This document shows positions 26,443 through 35,760 of a DNA stretch of 64,000 bases, one piece after another. The translations under genes and the position numbers were made by a program. This DNA comes from CAVSLM01 sp963728895 (GTDB lineage Bacteria; Pseudomonadota; Gammaproteobacteria; JBBQDK01). The notes beneath the pieces are model-generated. The model saw nothing but the letters and a program-made list of their open reading frames with translations, made no database searches and was not told the origin of the DNA. The stretch lies in assembly GCA_963728895.1 (NCBI GenBank), contig CAVSLM010000011.1:1-64000 (forward strand). Direction: 5' to 3'. Position 1 is the stretch's first letter. Each line of letters starts with the position of its first letter.

Positions 26443-26612
26443 GTCAACGCCCGTCCCGGTGCACAAGTTCCTCGCGACGCTCCTTTGTGTGGTCCCTTTC
26501 CGGACAGAAACCGGCCAGAACAGCTTCAGTCCACGGCGCTGGATTCTGCTAGGTTTAGGTCAAGCTCTGTCGATGGGCGAAATCAGTGGGGTTGATGGAA
26601 AGGAGAATTCCC

Positions 26613-27569
26613 ATGCGCGCCGTGGTGCTTTCACGATTCGGTGGTCCGGAACTGCTGGAGATGCAGGAGGTGGAGCGTCCCGAGCCCGGACCCCGCGAGG
26701 TGCTGGTGCGCAACATGGCCTGCGGAGTGAACCCGGTGGATGCCAAGCTGCGCGCGAACGGCAGCTGGGCGCAGCTTTCTCCACCGGTGATTCTTGGCTA
26801 CGACGCCGCCGGCGTGGTGGAAGACGTCGGGACGGGCGTGGGCGAGCTCGAAGCCGGCGACAAGGTGTACTACACGCCGGAGATTTTCGCCAACGCCCAT
26901 GGCACGTACGCGGAGTTCAGCGTGGTGCCGGTAGCGCTGGTGGCACGCAAGCCGATGGGGTTGTCTTTCGTGGAAGCCGCGGCCATTCCGCTCGCCGGCG
27001 GCACGGCATGGGAGGCGGTCATTCGCAGGCTCGCGGTGCGCCCCGGGGAAACGATCCTCATCCAGGGCGGTGCGGGAGGCGTCGGCTCCTTTGCCGTGCA
27101 GTTCGCCAAGGCGGCCGGTGCGCGGGTGCTGGCCTCGGCCGGTCCGGACAACCAGGACACCCTGGTCGACCTGGGGGCGGACGTCGCCATCGACTACCGG
27201 CGCCAGGATGCCGCGGAAGTGGCGCTGGAGGACACGGGCGGCAGCGGGGTCGATGCGGTGTTCGATATCGAGGGACCGGAACTCGTCGGACGCAGCCTGC
27301 GCGCATTGCGTCCCCACGGCCGTGTTGCCTGCATCCTCCCCCCGCAGGGCGACCTGGCGCCACTCTACCAGCGCAACATCACGCTGCATGGAGTGTTCCT
27401 CACGCGCGAGCGCAGGCGCCTCGACGAGATGCGGCCCCTGTTCGAACGCGGGCAGGTGCGCCCACTGGTCGACCAGGTGCTGCCGTTGCAGGACGTGGGC
27501 AAGGCACACCAGAGGCTCGACTCCGGGCACGGCCGCGGCAAGATCGTCCTGCAAATTGCGGAAATCTGA
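26613..27569 (+). CDS. Zinc-type alcohol dehydrogenase-like quinone oxidoreductase
   Basis: This 318-residue protein of the MDR superfamily (quinone oxidoreductase branch) has the N-terminal GroES-like domain (MRAVVLSRFGGPELLEMQEV, GVNPVDAKLRANG, LGYDAAGVVEDVG) and the Rossmann domain with the NADPH-binding motif QGGAGGVGSFAVQFAK. The structural and catalytic zinc-binding cysteines of true alcohol dehydrogenases are absent, so it is a NADPH-dependent reductase of unidentified substrate. AAAGGAG is about 12 bases before ATG 26613. The start further upstream (26586) is not conserved. Confidence 0.9.
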   Translation: MRAVVLSRFGGPELLEMQEVERPEPGPREVLVRNMACGVNPVDAKLRANGSWAQLSPPVILGYDAAGVVEDVGTGVGELEAGDKVYYTPEIFANAHGTYAEFSVVPVALVARKPMGLSFVEAAAIPLAGGTAWEAVIRRLAVRPGETILIQGGAGGVGSFAVQFAKAAGARVLASAGPDNQDTLVDLGADVAIDYRRQDAAEVALEDTGGSGVDAVFDIEGPELVGRSLRALRPHGRVACILPPQGDLAPLYQRNITLHGVFLTRERRRLDEMRPLFERGQVRPLVDQVLPLQDVGKAHQRLDSGHGRGKIVLQIAEI

Positions 27570-27635
27570 GCGGCGCCCGGAGGGCGGTGGCACGGAAGGA
27601 AACAGGAGAAATACTCGGCACACGGAGGTAAAGGT

Positions 27636-28088
27636 ATGGAAACCAATCGCAGAAATGCCCTGATGGCAGCAACGTTGACGGTGTGCATGGCCTGCGGATG
27701 CGCGCAGCTGCCGGGTACCAACCAGCAGCAGGGGGCGGTTGCCGGCGCCGCAGCCGGCGGCCTGCTTGGCCACGAGCTCGGTGGCGGCGCGTTGGGCACG
27801 CTGCTCGGTGCCGTGGCCGGTGGCGCCCTCGGCTACAACATCGGAAACCGCCTGGGTCCGCAGGACCGGCAGCAGACCGCATTTGCGTTGGAGAAGAACC
27901 GCCAGGTCTCGTGGAAGAACCCGGACACCGGCTACGACTACACCGTCGACCCGACCAATACCTACACGCGCAACGGCCAGACCTGCCGCGACTTCACCAT
28001 GCGCATGCGGGTGGAATCGGGTTACCAGAACATGCACGGAACCGCCTGCCGGCAACCGGACGGCAACTGGCAGATCGTGCAGTCCTGA
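27636..28088 (+). CDS. Glycine-zipper 2TM-domain surface protein
   Basis: This 150-residue protein has a hydrophobic N-terminal export signal (residues about 9-22, containing CMACGC, which resembles a lipobox but is not canonical), a glycine-zipper hairpin (GAVAGAAAGGLLGHELGGG, LLGAVAGGALGYNIGN), and a hydrophilic C-terminal half with a conserved YDYTVDPTNTYTRNGQTCRDFT segment found in RT0821/Lpp0805-type surface proteins. It is probably anchored in or exported to the envelope. Function is unknown. AGGAGAAA precedes the ORF upstream and the ATG 27636 fits. Confidence 0.82.
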   Translation: METNRRNALMAATLTVCMACGCAQLPGTNQQQGAVAGAAAGGLLGHELGGGALGTLLGAVAGGALGYNIGNRLGPQDRQQTAFALEKNRQVSWKNPDTGYDYTVDPTNTYTRNGQTCRDFTMRMRVESGYQNMHGTACRQPDGNWQIVQS

Positions 28089-28149
28089 TCGGTGTGCAGG
28101 TCGCGGTGTGACCCGCGGCGGGTGTATTCGCCGCAGAGTCAGCCCGACC

Positions 28150-28430
28150 TCTGTGGGAGCGCCGCTCCCGGCGGCGCGATTGCGGTCCGCAGGGCCGCGT
28201 GGCAGTGAGAACGGAGCGGGCTTTGAGACCGGCGGCGCTGCGCGCCGCGGAATCGCGGTGCATAGCCCCGCTCCCACGGGCGGTGCGCCGTGCGCGGCAG
28301 GTCGGACGAGCACCTGCGGGAGCGCCGCTCCGGGCGGCGCGGTTCGGAAGAGTTCCACATGGAGAATTGACCAAGCCCCTGTGGGAGCGCCGCTCCCGGC
28401 GGCGCGATTGCGCCCCGCAGGGCCGCCTTC
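28150..28430. repeat. Cluster of GGGAGCGCCGCTCC REP-like palindromes
   Basis: Three direct copies of TGTGGGAGCGCCGCTCCCGG-type units (about 28,152, 28,314 and 28,380), two of them followed by CGGCGCGATTGCG and CGCAGGGCCGC, and at least one inverted version (GCCGCGGAATCGCGGTGCAT to CCCGCTCCCAC near 28,245-28,280). Each unit is a GC-rich imperfect palindrome. They fill the gap between two unrelated genes and resemble REP clusters of pseudomonads and xanthomonads. Confidence 0.75.
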
Positions 28431-28563
28431 ACCATGGCGGCGCTTGCTGCGCTGCGCTTTCGATAAGGGCGAACGACTGCAGGTGAGCGACTGCAGCGAA
28501 GAGGAGGGTGGGAGCGCCGACCGGCACAGCCAGCGGCGGCACCGGTCGGCGGGGTAAACCGGG

Positions 28564-29070
28564 TCAGCTGCCCGCGATCACCGGACTCTTGCGCGGAGGC
28601 AGCAGGCGGTCGCGCGAGAGGTGCTCGTGCAGCTCGGTGGGACTGAGCTTGCTGAGATCCTTGGCCAGCTCGTGCAGCTCGACGCCGGCCTTGATCAGCG
28701 GGTCGAGGGCGCTGCGCAGGAATCCCAGCATGCGATTCTGTGCCACCAGCACCACGTGGTGGGTGTGATTGACGCGTGCCATGCGCGCGGCATGCTCGGC
28801 GATGTTGCGGGCGAATCGACGTTCGAATTCGTCCTCGTGCTGGGAACGATGATCGTCATAACCGTGTGCGGGTCCTCCTCCCGGTGCGCGGTTCCGCCCG
28901 GTCTTGTTCGCACTCCAGAGTGTTCGCTCCGGGGCATTGCGCTCCGGATTGACGAGGCCGGTGTGCTCCACCAGCCGGGGACCTGATTGCACTTCAGGAA
29001 AATCGACTGCTTCCAGAGTGAAGAAGCGGGCGCGAGCTCCCGCGGCAACGACGACACTGTACTGGATCAT
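28564..29070 (-). CDS. Host-attachment-protein family (Host_attach)
   Basis: This 168-residue protein matches the family described as required for attachment to host cells. It begins MIQYSVVVAAGARARFFTLE, includes the conserved LWSANKTGRNRAPGGGPAHG stretch and the C-terminal ARMARVNHTHHVVLVAQNRM and LHEHLSRDRLLPPRKSP. The molecular function is not established, and no signal peptide is visible, so the name does not show a role in attachment here. It is the first gene left of a 370-bp gap before asmA. Confidence 0.87.
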   Translation of the reverse strand: MIQYSVVVAAGARARFFTLEAVDFPEVQSGPRLVEHTGLVNPERNAPERTLWSANKTGRNRAPGGGPAHGYDDHRSQHEDEFERRFARNIAEHAARMARVNHTHHVVLVAQNRMLGFLRSALDPLIKAGVELHELAKDLSKLSPTELHEHLSRDRLLPPRKSPVIAGS

Positions 29071-29440
29071 CTAATACCTCCCGATGTCGAAGTTCGTGCC
29101 AGCGCGAAGTCACTGACACGACCCAAAGACCGGAACCCTGGTCGTTTTGAGCGGGCAGGTTGGTGGGGCGATTGTAAAGCGGCATATCGAGCGGGTCGAA
29201 ATCGTCCGATGTTGAACCTCGAAGCCGTTCTCGTGTCATCCCTGCGGAACGGCGATGCATCGGCAGTGCGCGTATAACCACACCCCCTGCCAAGCCATCA
29301 TCACATCCGGATACGGCGAAATCAAGCCTGCCACGCTGGCAGGCAAGCTACGGATTTCCCGTATACTGTGACGTTCGCAGGTCCGGCTCGCGACGCGCGA
29401 TCCGGAACGACGCTGCGCCACTTCGGCACGGAGCTAAAAA
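29071..29440. other. Intergenic region between divergent genes
   Basis: No gene is supported in these 370 bases. A good -10 box (TATACT at 29362-29367) lies about 75 bases before the asmA start, but no matching -35 element is visible at the expected distance. Confidence 0.5.
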
Positions 29441-31582
29441 GTGAAGACACTGCTGAAAATCCTGGCCGTACTCGTGGGGATCGTGGTGCTCGTCATCATT
29501 GTGGCGAGCATCGCGCTGCCGCTGTTCTTCGATCCCAACGACTTCAAGGGTGAGATCACCAGGCTGGTCAAGGAGCGCACGGGTCGCGAGCTGACCATCG
29601 GTGGGGACATATCGCTGTCGGTGTTTCCCTGGCTGGGCGTGAAAGTGGAACAGGTGCAGCTCAGCAATGCTGCCGGCTTCGGTCCCGAGCCCATGGCGCG
29701 CGTCGCCGATGCCGGCGTACGGGTGAAGCTCATGCCCTTGCTGCACAAGCAAATCGAGATGGACACCCTGGTGCTGAAGGGCCTCGAGCTCAACCTGGAG
29801 CGCGGGCCCAAGGGAAGCACCAACTGGGAGGACCTGACCGCGCCAAGTGAGACCACCCCGGAGACACCCCAACAGGGCGGTGGCGGCTCGCCCCTGGGTG
29901 CGCTCGCCATCGGCGGCATCGATGTCGAGAATTCCAAGGTCGTCTGGAACGACCAGCAGGCCAAGAGCCATTACGCCGTGAACGATCTCGACCTGCAGGT
30001 GGGCGAAATCGTTCCCGCGCAACCCATCGACATCGATCTCTCCTTCGACCTGCAGAGCCAGGAGCCGGCGCTCGATACCGGCGTGAAGCTGACCGGCAGG
30101 GTGCTCGCTGACCCGGCGGCCAAGACCTATCGCATCGAGAACCTGAAGCTGGTCGCGGACGTGCGCAAGGGACCGGCTGGCCTCGCCGGCACGCAGGCGC
30201 AGCTTGCCGCCGATGTGGCAGCCGATCTGGCGAAGCAGACCCTGGCACTGGACAACCTCAAGCTTTCTGCGCTCGGCGTGACCGCGACCGGCGCCTTGCA
30301 GGGCACGCAGATCGTCGACGCACCCGCGTTCAAGGGGACCCTCAACGTACCCGCCTTCGAGCCGCGCAAGGTGCTGGACAGGCTCGGCTCGACGCTGCAG
30401 ACCGCCGATCCAAAGGCACTGCAATCGGCGAGCCTCGCCTTGCAGCTGCAGGCAACGCCGAGCTCGGCGCAGCTCGACAACGTGAAGCTGCAGCTCGACG
30501 ACACCACGGTCACCGGCAAGATGAAGGCGGCCCCGTTCTCGCCGTTGGCTGCAACCTTCGACCTCAACGTCGATCGCATCGATCTGGACCGCTATCTGCC
30601 CCCGCCGGCGGCACCGGAGCAGAACGGGCAGGCCGCTGCGTCCGCACCCGCCGCCGCGGCCGTCTCGCCTGCCGGCGCCGCCGCGGCCGGGGCATCCGCC
30701 CTGCCGCTCGACGCGCTGCGCAGCCTGAACCTCAACGGCACCCTGCGCATTGGTGAGATGAAGGCCTACAACCTGCACACCAGCGGGCTGAGTCTCACGG
30801 TGAGCGCCAGGAACGGCGCGCTGCGCGTGCACCCGGCGACCGCGAAGCTTTATCAGGGTACCTACAACGGCGACGTGCAGCTCGACGTGCGTCAGGCAAA
30901 GCCGAAGATCGCCCTCGACGAAAAGTTGCAGGGCGTGCAGGTTGGCCCGCTGCTGAAGGATCTGCAGGGCATCGATCGCCTCACCGGCACGGCCGACATG
31001 AACGCCAAGCTCACGGGTACCGGCACCGACGTCGATGCCATCCGGCCCACCCTCAACGGTAATCTGGGCTTTGCGTTCCGCGACGGTGCGGTCAAGGGCG
31101 TGAATATCGCCCGTCTGATCCGCGAAGCGCAGGCGGCCCTGAAGGGTCAGCCGCTCGCCGCGGACACCGGACCCAACCAGACCGACTTCACGGAGCTCAC
31201 CGGAACCGCGACCGTCACCAACGGCGTGCTGCGCAACGACGACCTGGTCGCCAAGTCGCCGCTGCTGCGCGTGAACGGCAGCGGTAGCGTCGATCTCGTG
31301 CGCCAGCAGATCGACTATCTGGTCAAGGCGGCGGTCGTGGGCACCATCGCTGGACAGGGCGGTGCGTCGCTCGGTGAGCTCAAGAACGTGACCGTCCCGA
31401 TCCGCGTCACCGGCACGTTCAGCAAGCCCAAGTACGCCGTGGATATCAAGTCCGCCATTTCCGAATCGGCCAAGGCCAAGGTGGAGCAGAAGATCGAACA
31501 GAAGAAGGAAGAGGTCCAGCAGAAGATCGAAAACAAGATCCAGGACAAGCTGCAGAACAAGCTGAAGGGCCTGTTCCGGTGA
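29441..31582 (+). CDS. asmA: AsmA-family outer-membrane biogenesis protein
   Basis: This 713-residue protein is anchored by one N-terminal membrane helix (residues 7-28) and otherwise consists of the periplasmic AsmA repeats. It begins MKTLLKILAVLVGIVVLVII and includes RELTIGGDISLSVFPWLGVKV and the AsmA C-terminal pattern GTVSLRVNGSGSVDLVRQQI-like segments near 600-640. The C-terminus ends in a Lys/Glu/Gln-rich helix (SESAKAKVEQKIEQKKEEVQ). Members of the AsmA-like superfamily are implicated in lipid transport between membranes. Its TGA stop overlaps the GTG start of mutY (GTGA), so the two genes are translationally coupled. Internal stretches are Ala/Pro-rich (about 395-425). Confidence 0.9.
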   Translation: MKTLLKILAVLVGIVVLVIIVASIALPLFFDPNDFKGEITRLVKERTGRELTIGGDISLSVFPWLGVKVEQVQLSNAAGFGPEPMARVADAGVRVKLMPLLHKQIEMDTLVLKGLELNLERGPKGSTNWEDLTAPSETTPETPQQGGGGSPLGALAIGGIDVENSKVVWNDQQAKSHYAVNDLDLQVGEIVPAQPIDIDLSFDLQSQEPALDTGVKLTGRVLADPAAKTYRIENLKLVADVRKGPAGLAGTQAQLAADVAADLAKQTLALDNLKLSALGVTATGALQGTQIVDAPAFKGTLNVPAFEPRKVLDRLGSTLQTADPKALQSASLALQLQATPSSAQLDNVKLQLDDTTVTGKMKAAPFSPLAATFDLNVDRIDLDRYLPPPAAPEQNGQAAASAPAAAAVSPAGAAAAGASALPLDALRSLNLNGTLRIGEMKAYNLHTSGLSLTVSARNGALRVHPATAKLYQGTYNGDVQLDVRQAKPKIALDEKLQGVQVGPLLKDLQGIDRLTGTADMNAKLTGTGTDVDAIRPTLNGNLGFAFRDGAVKGVNIARLIREAQAALKGQPLAADTGPNQTDFTELTGTATVTNGVLRNDDLVAKSPLLRVNGSGSVDLVRQQIDYLVKAAVVGTIAGQGGASLGELKNVTVPIRVTGTFSKPKYAVDIKSAISESAKAKVEQKIEQKKEEVQQKIENKIQDKLQNKLKGLFR

Positions 31583-32874
31583 CGCCATCCGGCGGCGCGC
31601 CGGTTCGGCAAGAGCCGCGGGCGCTCGCCGAGCGCATCCTTGTTTGGTTCGAGCACCACGGGCGCAAGGACTTGCCGTGGCAGCTCGATCCCACGCCCTA
31701 CCGGGTGTGGGTCTCGGAGATCATGCTGCAGCAGACCCGCGTCGCGAGCGTCATCCCCTACTTCGGGCGCTTCATGGCGCGCTTTCCGAGCGTGCGGGCG
31801 CTGGCGCGGGCGCCCATCGACGAGGTGCTGCACCTTTGGTCGGGGCTCGGCTACTACGCCCGCGCACGCAACCTGCATCGCACCGCGCAACGGCTGTGCG
31901 AATGCCACGGCGGCGAGTTTCCCGAGTCACTGGATGCGATTGCTGCCCTGCCCGGTATCGGGCGTTCCACCGCCGCGGCCGTGCTCGCACTCTCGCGCGG
32001 CCGCCGGCATGCCATCCTCGACGGCAACGTCAAACGCGTGCTGGCCCGGGTGTACGCCGTCCCCGGTTGGCCCGGTCGTCCGCAAGTCGCGCGCAGATTA
32101 TGGGAAATCGCCGATGCACAGCTACCCGGGGAGCGCATTGCCGAGTACACCCAGGCAATGATGGACCTGGGTGCAACCGTCTGTACGCGCGGCACGCCTG
32201 CCTGTCCGAGCTGTCCAATGCAGGGCCATTGCGCCGCAGAGCGCGAAGGGCGCCAGGCGGAATTTCCCACTCCCAAGCCGAGGCGCGAGCTCCCGGTGCG
32301 GAGCACTACCCTGCTGATGCTCGTCTCCGAACAAGGCGTGCTGCTGCAGCGCCGCCCACCCGCAGGCATCTGGGGCGGGCTGTGGAGCCTGCCCGAGCTG
32401 CCGCCGGATGAGGATCCCGCAACCTGGTGCGAAACGCAGCTCGACTGTCGCGTCGCCGCCCCGCGCACCTGGCCCGTCCTGCGCCACACCTTCACGCATT
32501 TCCACCTGGACGTCACACCGCTGGAGCTGCGCGCCGAGCCGCTGGCGTCGCGCGCAATGGATGGCGACAGCACCGTCTGGTATAAGAAGGACACGTCGCG
32601 GCGCTACGGCCTCGCCGCACCCGTCCAACGCCTGCTCGCCAGGCTCGATCCGTCCTCAGGAGTCCCTCATGACCCGCATGGTCCATTGCGTCAAGCTCGG
32701 CAAGGAAGCTCCCGGCCTGGACCGGCCGACCTACCCCGGCGAGCTCGGCCAGAAAATCTACGACAACGTCTCCCAGGAGGCGTGGCAGATGTGGCTGCGC
32801 CACCAGACCATGCTGATCAACGAGAACCGCCTGACCCCGTTCGAGCCCAAGGCACGCAAGTTCCTGGAAGCTGA
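31579..32874 (+). CDS. mutY: A/G-specific adenine DNA glycosylase MutY (3' end runs over yggX)
   Basis: MutY removes adenine mispaired with 8-oxoguanine. The N-terminal catalytic domain includes SEIMLQQTRVASVIPYFGRF with the catalytic Glu, the helix-hairpin-helix ALPGIGRSTAAAVLA, the Asp-containing AILDGNVKRVLARV, and the iron-sulfur loop with four Cys in C-x6-C-x2-C-x5-C spacing (CTRGTPACPSCPMQGHC). A NUDIX-like C-terminal domain (LLMLVSEQGVLLQRRPPAG, LRHTFTHFHLDVTPLELR) follows. Homology ends near residue 357 (LAAPVQRLLARL). The open frame then continues 70 residues in a different frame through yggX, without conserved content, so the natural stop was probably lost to an indel near 32,640-32,665. 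The GTG start overlaps the asmA stop. Confidence 0.9.
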   Translation: MTPSGGAPVRQEPRALAERILVWFEHHGRKDLPWQLDPTPYRVWVSEIMLQQTRVASVIPYFGRFMARFPSVRALARAPIDEVLHLWSGLGYYARARNLHRTAQRLCECHGGEFPESLDAIAALPGIGRSTAAAVLALSRGRRHAILDGNVKRVLARVYAVPGWPGRPQVARRLWEIADAQLPGERIAEYTQAMMDLGATVCTRGTPACPSCPMQGHCAAEREGRQAEFPTPKPRRELPVRSTTLLMLVSEQGVLLQRRPPAGIWGGLWSLPELPPDEDPATWCETQLDCRVAAPRTWPVLRHTFTHFHLDVTPLELRAEPLASRAMDGDSTVWYKKDTSRRYGLAAPVQRLLARLDPSSGVPHDPHGPLRQARQGSSRPGPADLPRRARPENLRQRLPGGVADVAAPPDHADQREPPDPVRAQGTQVPGS

Positions 32875-32944
32875 GATGGAGAAGTTCTTCTTCGGCGAAG
32901 GCTCCCAGGCCCCGGAAGGCTTCGTGCCGCCGCAGTCGAAGTAG
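32669..32944 (+). CDS. yggX: Oxidative-damage protection protein YggX (Fe(II) trafficking)
   Basis: This 91-residue protein is YggX. It begins MTRMVHCVKLGKEAPGLDRP with Cys7 conserved, then YPGELGQKIYDNVSQEAWQM, HQTMLINENRLTPFEPKAR and EMEKFFFGEGSQAP. CAGGAG lies seven bases before ATG 32669. mutY-yggX is a common gammaproteobacterial pair (repair of oxidative damage). The upstream frame of mutY overlaps most of it, but in another frame. Confidence 0.96.
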   Translation: MTRMVHCVKLGKEAPGLDRPTYPGELGQKIYDNVSQEAWQMWLRHQTMLINENRLTPFEPKARKFLEAEMEKFFFGEGSQAPEGFVPPQSK

Positions 32945-32971
32945 CGGTGTCGTGGGTCGCGTGTATCGTGC

Positions 32972-32999
32972 GCGTGGCGCGTGGCGCGTGGCGCGTGGC
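32972..32999 (+). repeat. Short tandem repeat, four 7-bp units (GCGTGGC)
   Basis: Four head-to-tail copies of GCGTGGC fill part of the gap between yggX and tRNA-Phe. No function is evident; such arrays are prone to length variation. Confidence 0.75.
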
Positions 33000-33090
33000 G
33001 CTGCGGCGAGCGGCAGTGATGGTTGCGGGCGCTGATAGGTGCCAGGAATCGCGGACGAGCGCCGCGCCTCGCACCCCCCGAGCCCCGTTC

Positions 33091-33120
33091 TTGACTCCGC
33101 CCAGGCTCTCCCGTTCTAAT
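33091..33120 (+). promoter_or_regulatory. Probable promoter of tRNA-Phe
   Basis: TTGACT at 33091-33096 and TCTAAT at 33115-33120 are separated by 18 bases. The tRNA starts 17 bases downstream. Confidence 0.5.
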
Positions 33121-33136
33121 TACCCCTTCCTCCCGA

Positions 33137-33212
33137 GGCCAGGTAGCTCAGTTGGTAGAGCAGGGGACTGAAAATCCCCGTGTCGGCAGTTCGATTCTGT
33201 CCCTGGCCACCA
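33137..33212 (+). tRNA. tRNA-Phe (anticodon GAA)
   Basis: A complete cloverleaf with acceptor GGCCAGG/CCTGGCC, D-arm GCTCAGTTGGTAGAGC, anticodon stem GGGGA with loop CTGAAAA (anticodon GAA), and T-arm CAGTTCGATTCTG. CCA is encoded at 33210-33212. The sequence is highly similar to E. coli pheU/pheV in the anticodon arm. It marks the left edge of the accessory patch. Confidence 0.97.
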
Positions 33213-33943
33213 AATTCAACCGGTTACTGAATTACCTGTGATTTTTTTCTGCGCGACCAATGCTCTCCAGTACAGTCAGGCCAGCGACGCGCGATGAGGC
33301 AAGCGGCTTTTCCCACCGACGCCTACTGCCCGATTGTTTGCGACATGCCCCCGACTTGAACAGGCCCAGCGATTGGATGCCTCGATGCGAATAGAGGCGG
33401 TGCTCGAGCACCGCTTCTGCCAATCGCGGTCTGACAGTTCGATGCCCTGGGTGATGTGAAGGGAATTGCCGTTTTGCTAGTACCTTGAGCGACTGCATCT
33501 GGAAAACGGGGGACAGTTTACTTAATTCCTGAGGATGGGGCTCTTGGCGACGGCGTGCTGACCTCGTTCTCGTGGGCGCTCGTTTCCTCGATTCCGCTTC
33601 GCTCCATCGTGGCTACATCGGCTGAGATCGCGGCCACATCCGCCCATGGAGATTGAAAGCGCAACGTTGAAAGGATTCTGGTGCTTCGGACCGGAAGGTG
33701 TCTCGGCGCCAGTTTCGGGAACACTCGGGGACGCACCCCACTTTGCTTCCCCAGGGGCCAGCGGACTCAAAGCGCCCAAGGGAGGGCGGTAGCGCTCCGG
33801 TGCTGACCGCGAGGTGAGGGCCTACTCTTGCATCGCGCGCCCGGAGCGCGACGAGGACATTCTTGGGCGTTTGCCGGTCTTCGACTCCTCGACCCTGAGC
33901 ATGTCGTGGGCGCCCTGAATCCCGCCCGGCATGGTTTGTTTCG
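33213..33943. other. Gap after tRNA-Phe without a supported gene
   Basis: No frame in these 730 bases shows family features. The segment GGGGGACAGTTTACTTAATT near 33,507-33,526 is a type of boundary often seen beside transposase or REP elements. Base composition looks less extreme in GC than the flanking housekeeping genes, in line with accessory DNA. Confidence 0.5.
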
Positions 33944-34447
33944 TTACGAGCGGACGAAGGCGAGCAGAGGAGCCATGTCGTGATGGTCGGCAGCACGAAG
34001 GGCCGCGACGTAGACCTGCCGTGCCACACCGGCATCGACAAGGCTGACGCTGCCCCAGGTAAAGCGCGGCCGTCCCACGGATATAAGGAGAAGATCCGTG
34101 GCCAGGCGGCCGTGGCGGCCGGCGGGCTGTGGCGCGCTCTTCCGGACGCATTTGATCACCTGTACATGGGGCGATGCTGCGCAAGTCATGCAGGCCCTTG
34201 GTGTGAGCCGGAACGTCCCGCTCATCCTTCCCCATCCAGGTCCGCCATCGAGGCACTCGATGGAGTAGTCTTTCACGAACTCGCCGCTGCGCGCCTGCGC
34301 TTCACCTTCGGCGAGGAGGTGCGCCCGCAGGGCGGCAAGCTTGCTGTTGCGCTCTTCCATGTGGCGCAGCGCGTCGCGCACGACCTCGCTCGCGGAGCCG
34401 TAACGGCCGCTTGCCACCTCGTTCCTGATGAAGACTTGTCAGTTCTC
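33944..34447 (-). pseudogene. Degraded ParD-like antitoxin and C-terminal fragment of a Fic/mobile-mystery-B-like protein
   Basis: Two remnants share one frame on the minus strand. Near 34,250-34,440 the sequence encodes VFIRNEVASGRYGSASEVVR and DALRHMEERNSKLAALRAHL, the ParD-type (CopG fold) antitoxin signature, but TGA replaces the expected Trp codon just upstream (LSLGEN-stop-QVFIRNE, about 34,436), and the C-terminus runs into non-homologous sequence. At 33,944-34,090 the frame ends with RFTWGSVSLVDAGVARQVYV and AALRAADHHDMAPLLAFVRS, which resembles the C-terminus of Fic-domain mobile mystery protein B. The first assignment is fairly safe, the second tentative. No toxin gene survives intact. 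Confidence 0.6.
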
Positions 34448-34693
34448 GCCCAGGCTCAGTCCATTTTCGCTCGCTGTGCACCATGCGCAACTTTTCGCAC
34501 TGCAGCACCATACAGTGGTTTGCCGTGGAGGAACTCGCCTCGCGTTCGACGGCTTCACCGAACCGGCCAATCAGATACGGATCGATTTCATCCAACCAGC
34601 ATTGTCCCGGGGACTGTGATCGGGCCAGCACAGCTTGGCCGCATCCTTGCGATGGTGAATCTCGTAAACTGTATCGCGGAGACACCACAACCT

Positions 34694-35440
34694 GTGTGAG
34701 GTGGACCCCGATCGCTGGACAGGGATCTTAGGATCTGTCGTAAGGAGTTGAGGGCGGTGCGTGGTTTCCTCAGTGCAGGTCGGGTAGTGACGCCCAGTGA
34801 ACCTCAGCGGGCGTGTGGCCATTGAGGGCACTGTGCGGACGCTCATGATTGTAGAACAGGAAGTACTGCGTCAAGCCCTGATTGAGTTCCGGAACGCTTT
34901 GGTAGTCGCGCAGGTAAAGGTCTTCGTATTTCACCGTGCGCCAGAGGCGCTCGATGAAGACGTTATCCAATGCCCGACCACGGCCGTCCATGCTGATCAG
35001 GATCTGCTGCTCCTTGAGCCGTTCGGTGAATTCGGCACTGGTGAACTGGGCGCCTTGGTCGGTGTTGAAGACACAAGGTTGCTGGTCGAGCAAGGCGGCA
35101 TCGAGCGCCTCCAGGCAGAAGCCGGTATCGAGGGTGTTCGACAGCCGCCAGGCGAGTACGTAGCGACTGTACCAGTCGATGATGGCGACGAGATACAGGA
35201 AGCCGACCGGCATTGGCACGTAGGTGATGTCGGTGGACCACACGAGATTGGAATGCGCGAGCTGCATGTGCTCGATGAGGTAGGGGTAGACTGGATGCTT
35301 GGGATGCGCACGGCTCGTGTGCGGCCCTGGGACGGCGCCCTGCAGGTCCATGAGCCGCATCAGACGCTGGACCCGCTTGCGGTTCACGCACGGGGTCAGA
35401 TCTTGTTCCGTGCATGGTGAGACGCCAGGTTGCTCGCATG
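34694..35440 (-). mobile_element. Truncated IS3-family insertion sequence
   Basis: The element retains its right end (TGTGAGGTGGACCCCGATCG, about 34,694-34,713, matching the IS3-type terminus) and the C-terminal part of OrfB. OrfA, the N-terminus of OrfB and the other end are missing, so it cannot transpose. The neighbouring sequence to 35,570 remains open but is unrelated. Confidence 0.75.
34770..35400 (-). pseudogene. IS3-family transposase OrfB, C-terminal remnant
   Basis: The rve/DDE core of an IS3-type transposase is complete. It starts in the helix-turn-helix portion (NRKRVQRLMRLMDLQGAVPG) and shows the first Asp in WSTDITYVPMPVGFLYLVAI, the second in FNTDQGAQFTSAEFTERLKE and the Glu in DNVFIERLWRTVKYEDLY, then the usual terminus (NHERPHSALNGHTPAEVHWA). 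The first third of OrfB and all of OrfA are absent. A longer open frame to 35,570 carries unrelated residues. Bases 35,441-35,760 hold no gene, only one degenerate copy of the GATCGAGTCTGAC repeat near 35,714. Confidence 0.85.
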
Positions 35441-35760
35441 GTCCGACCGCTGAGATGATGAGGTCGAACTCGAAGGACTTGCATCTCAAAGACTGTTGCC
35501 GGAGCTGGAAGTTGGTGCTCGGGCTCCGACTCGCCTGCCGCAGAGCGCAACGCGAAGCTTGCGGGTCCACGGCATGCGAAAGTTACCGATCATGATGCCA
35601 GACGATGGGCGAGCCACACGCGGATTCAAGAACCGATCGAGTCTGATGCCTTCGACAATCCCAGGGTCACTGGCCATGATCGGGGCAAAAGGCGGGGCTC
35701 ACACGAACTGAAAAATCGATCGAGTCTGACCCGATTGAACACACTCGTTGGCGTGCCGGT

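Noticed and set aside
33980..34699. A 239-codon plus-strand frame over the toxin-antitoxin remnants
   Set aside because: The minus strand carries clear ParD-type residues at the same place, so the plus frame is not a gene.
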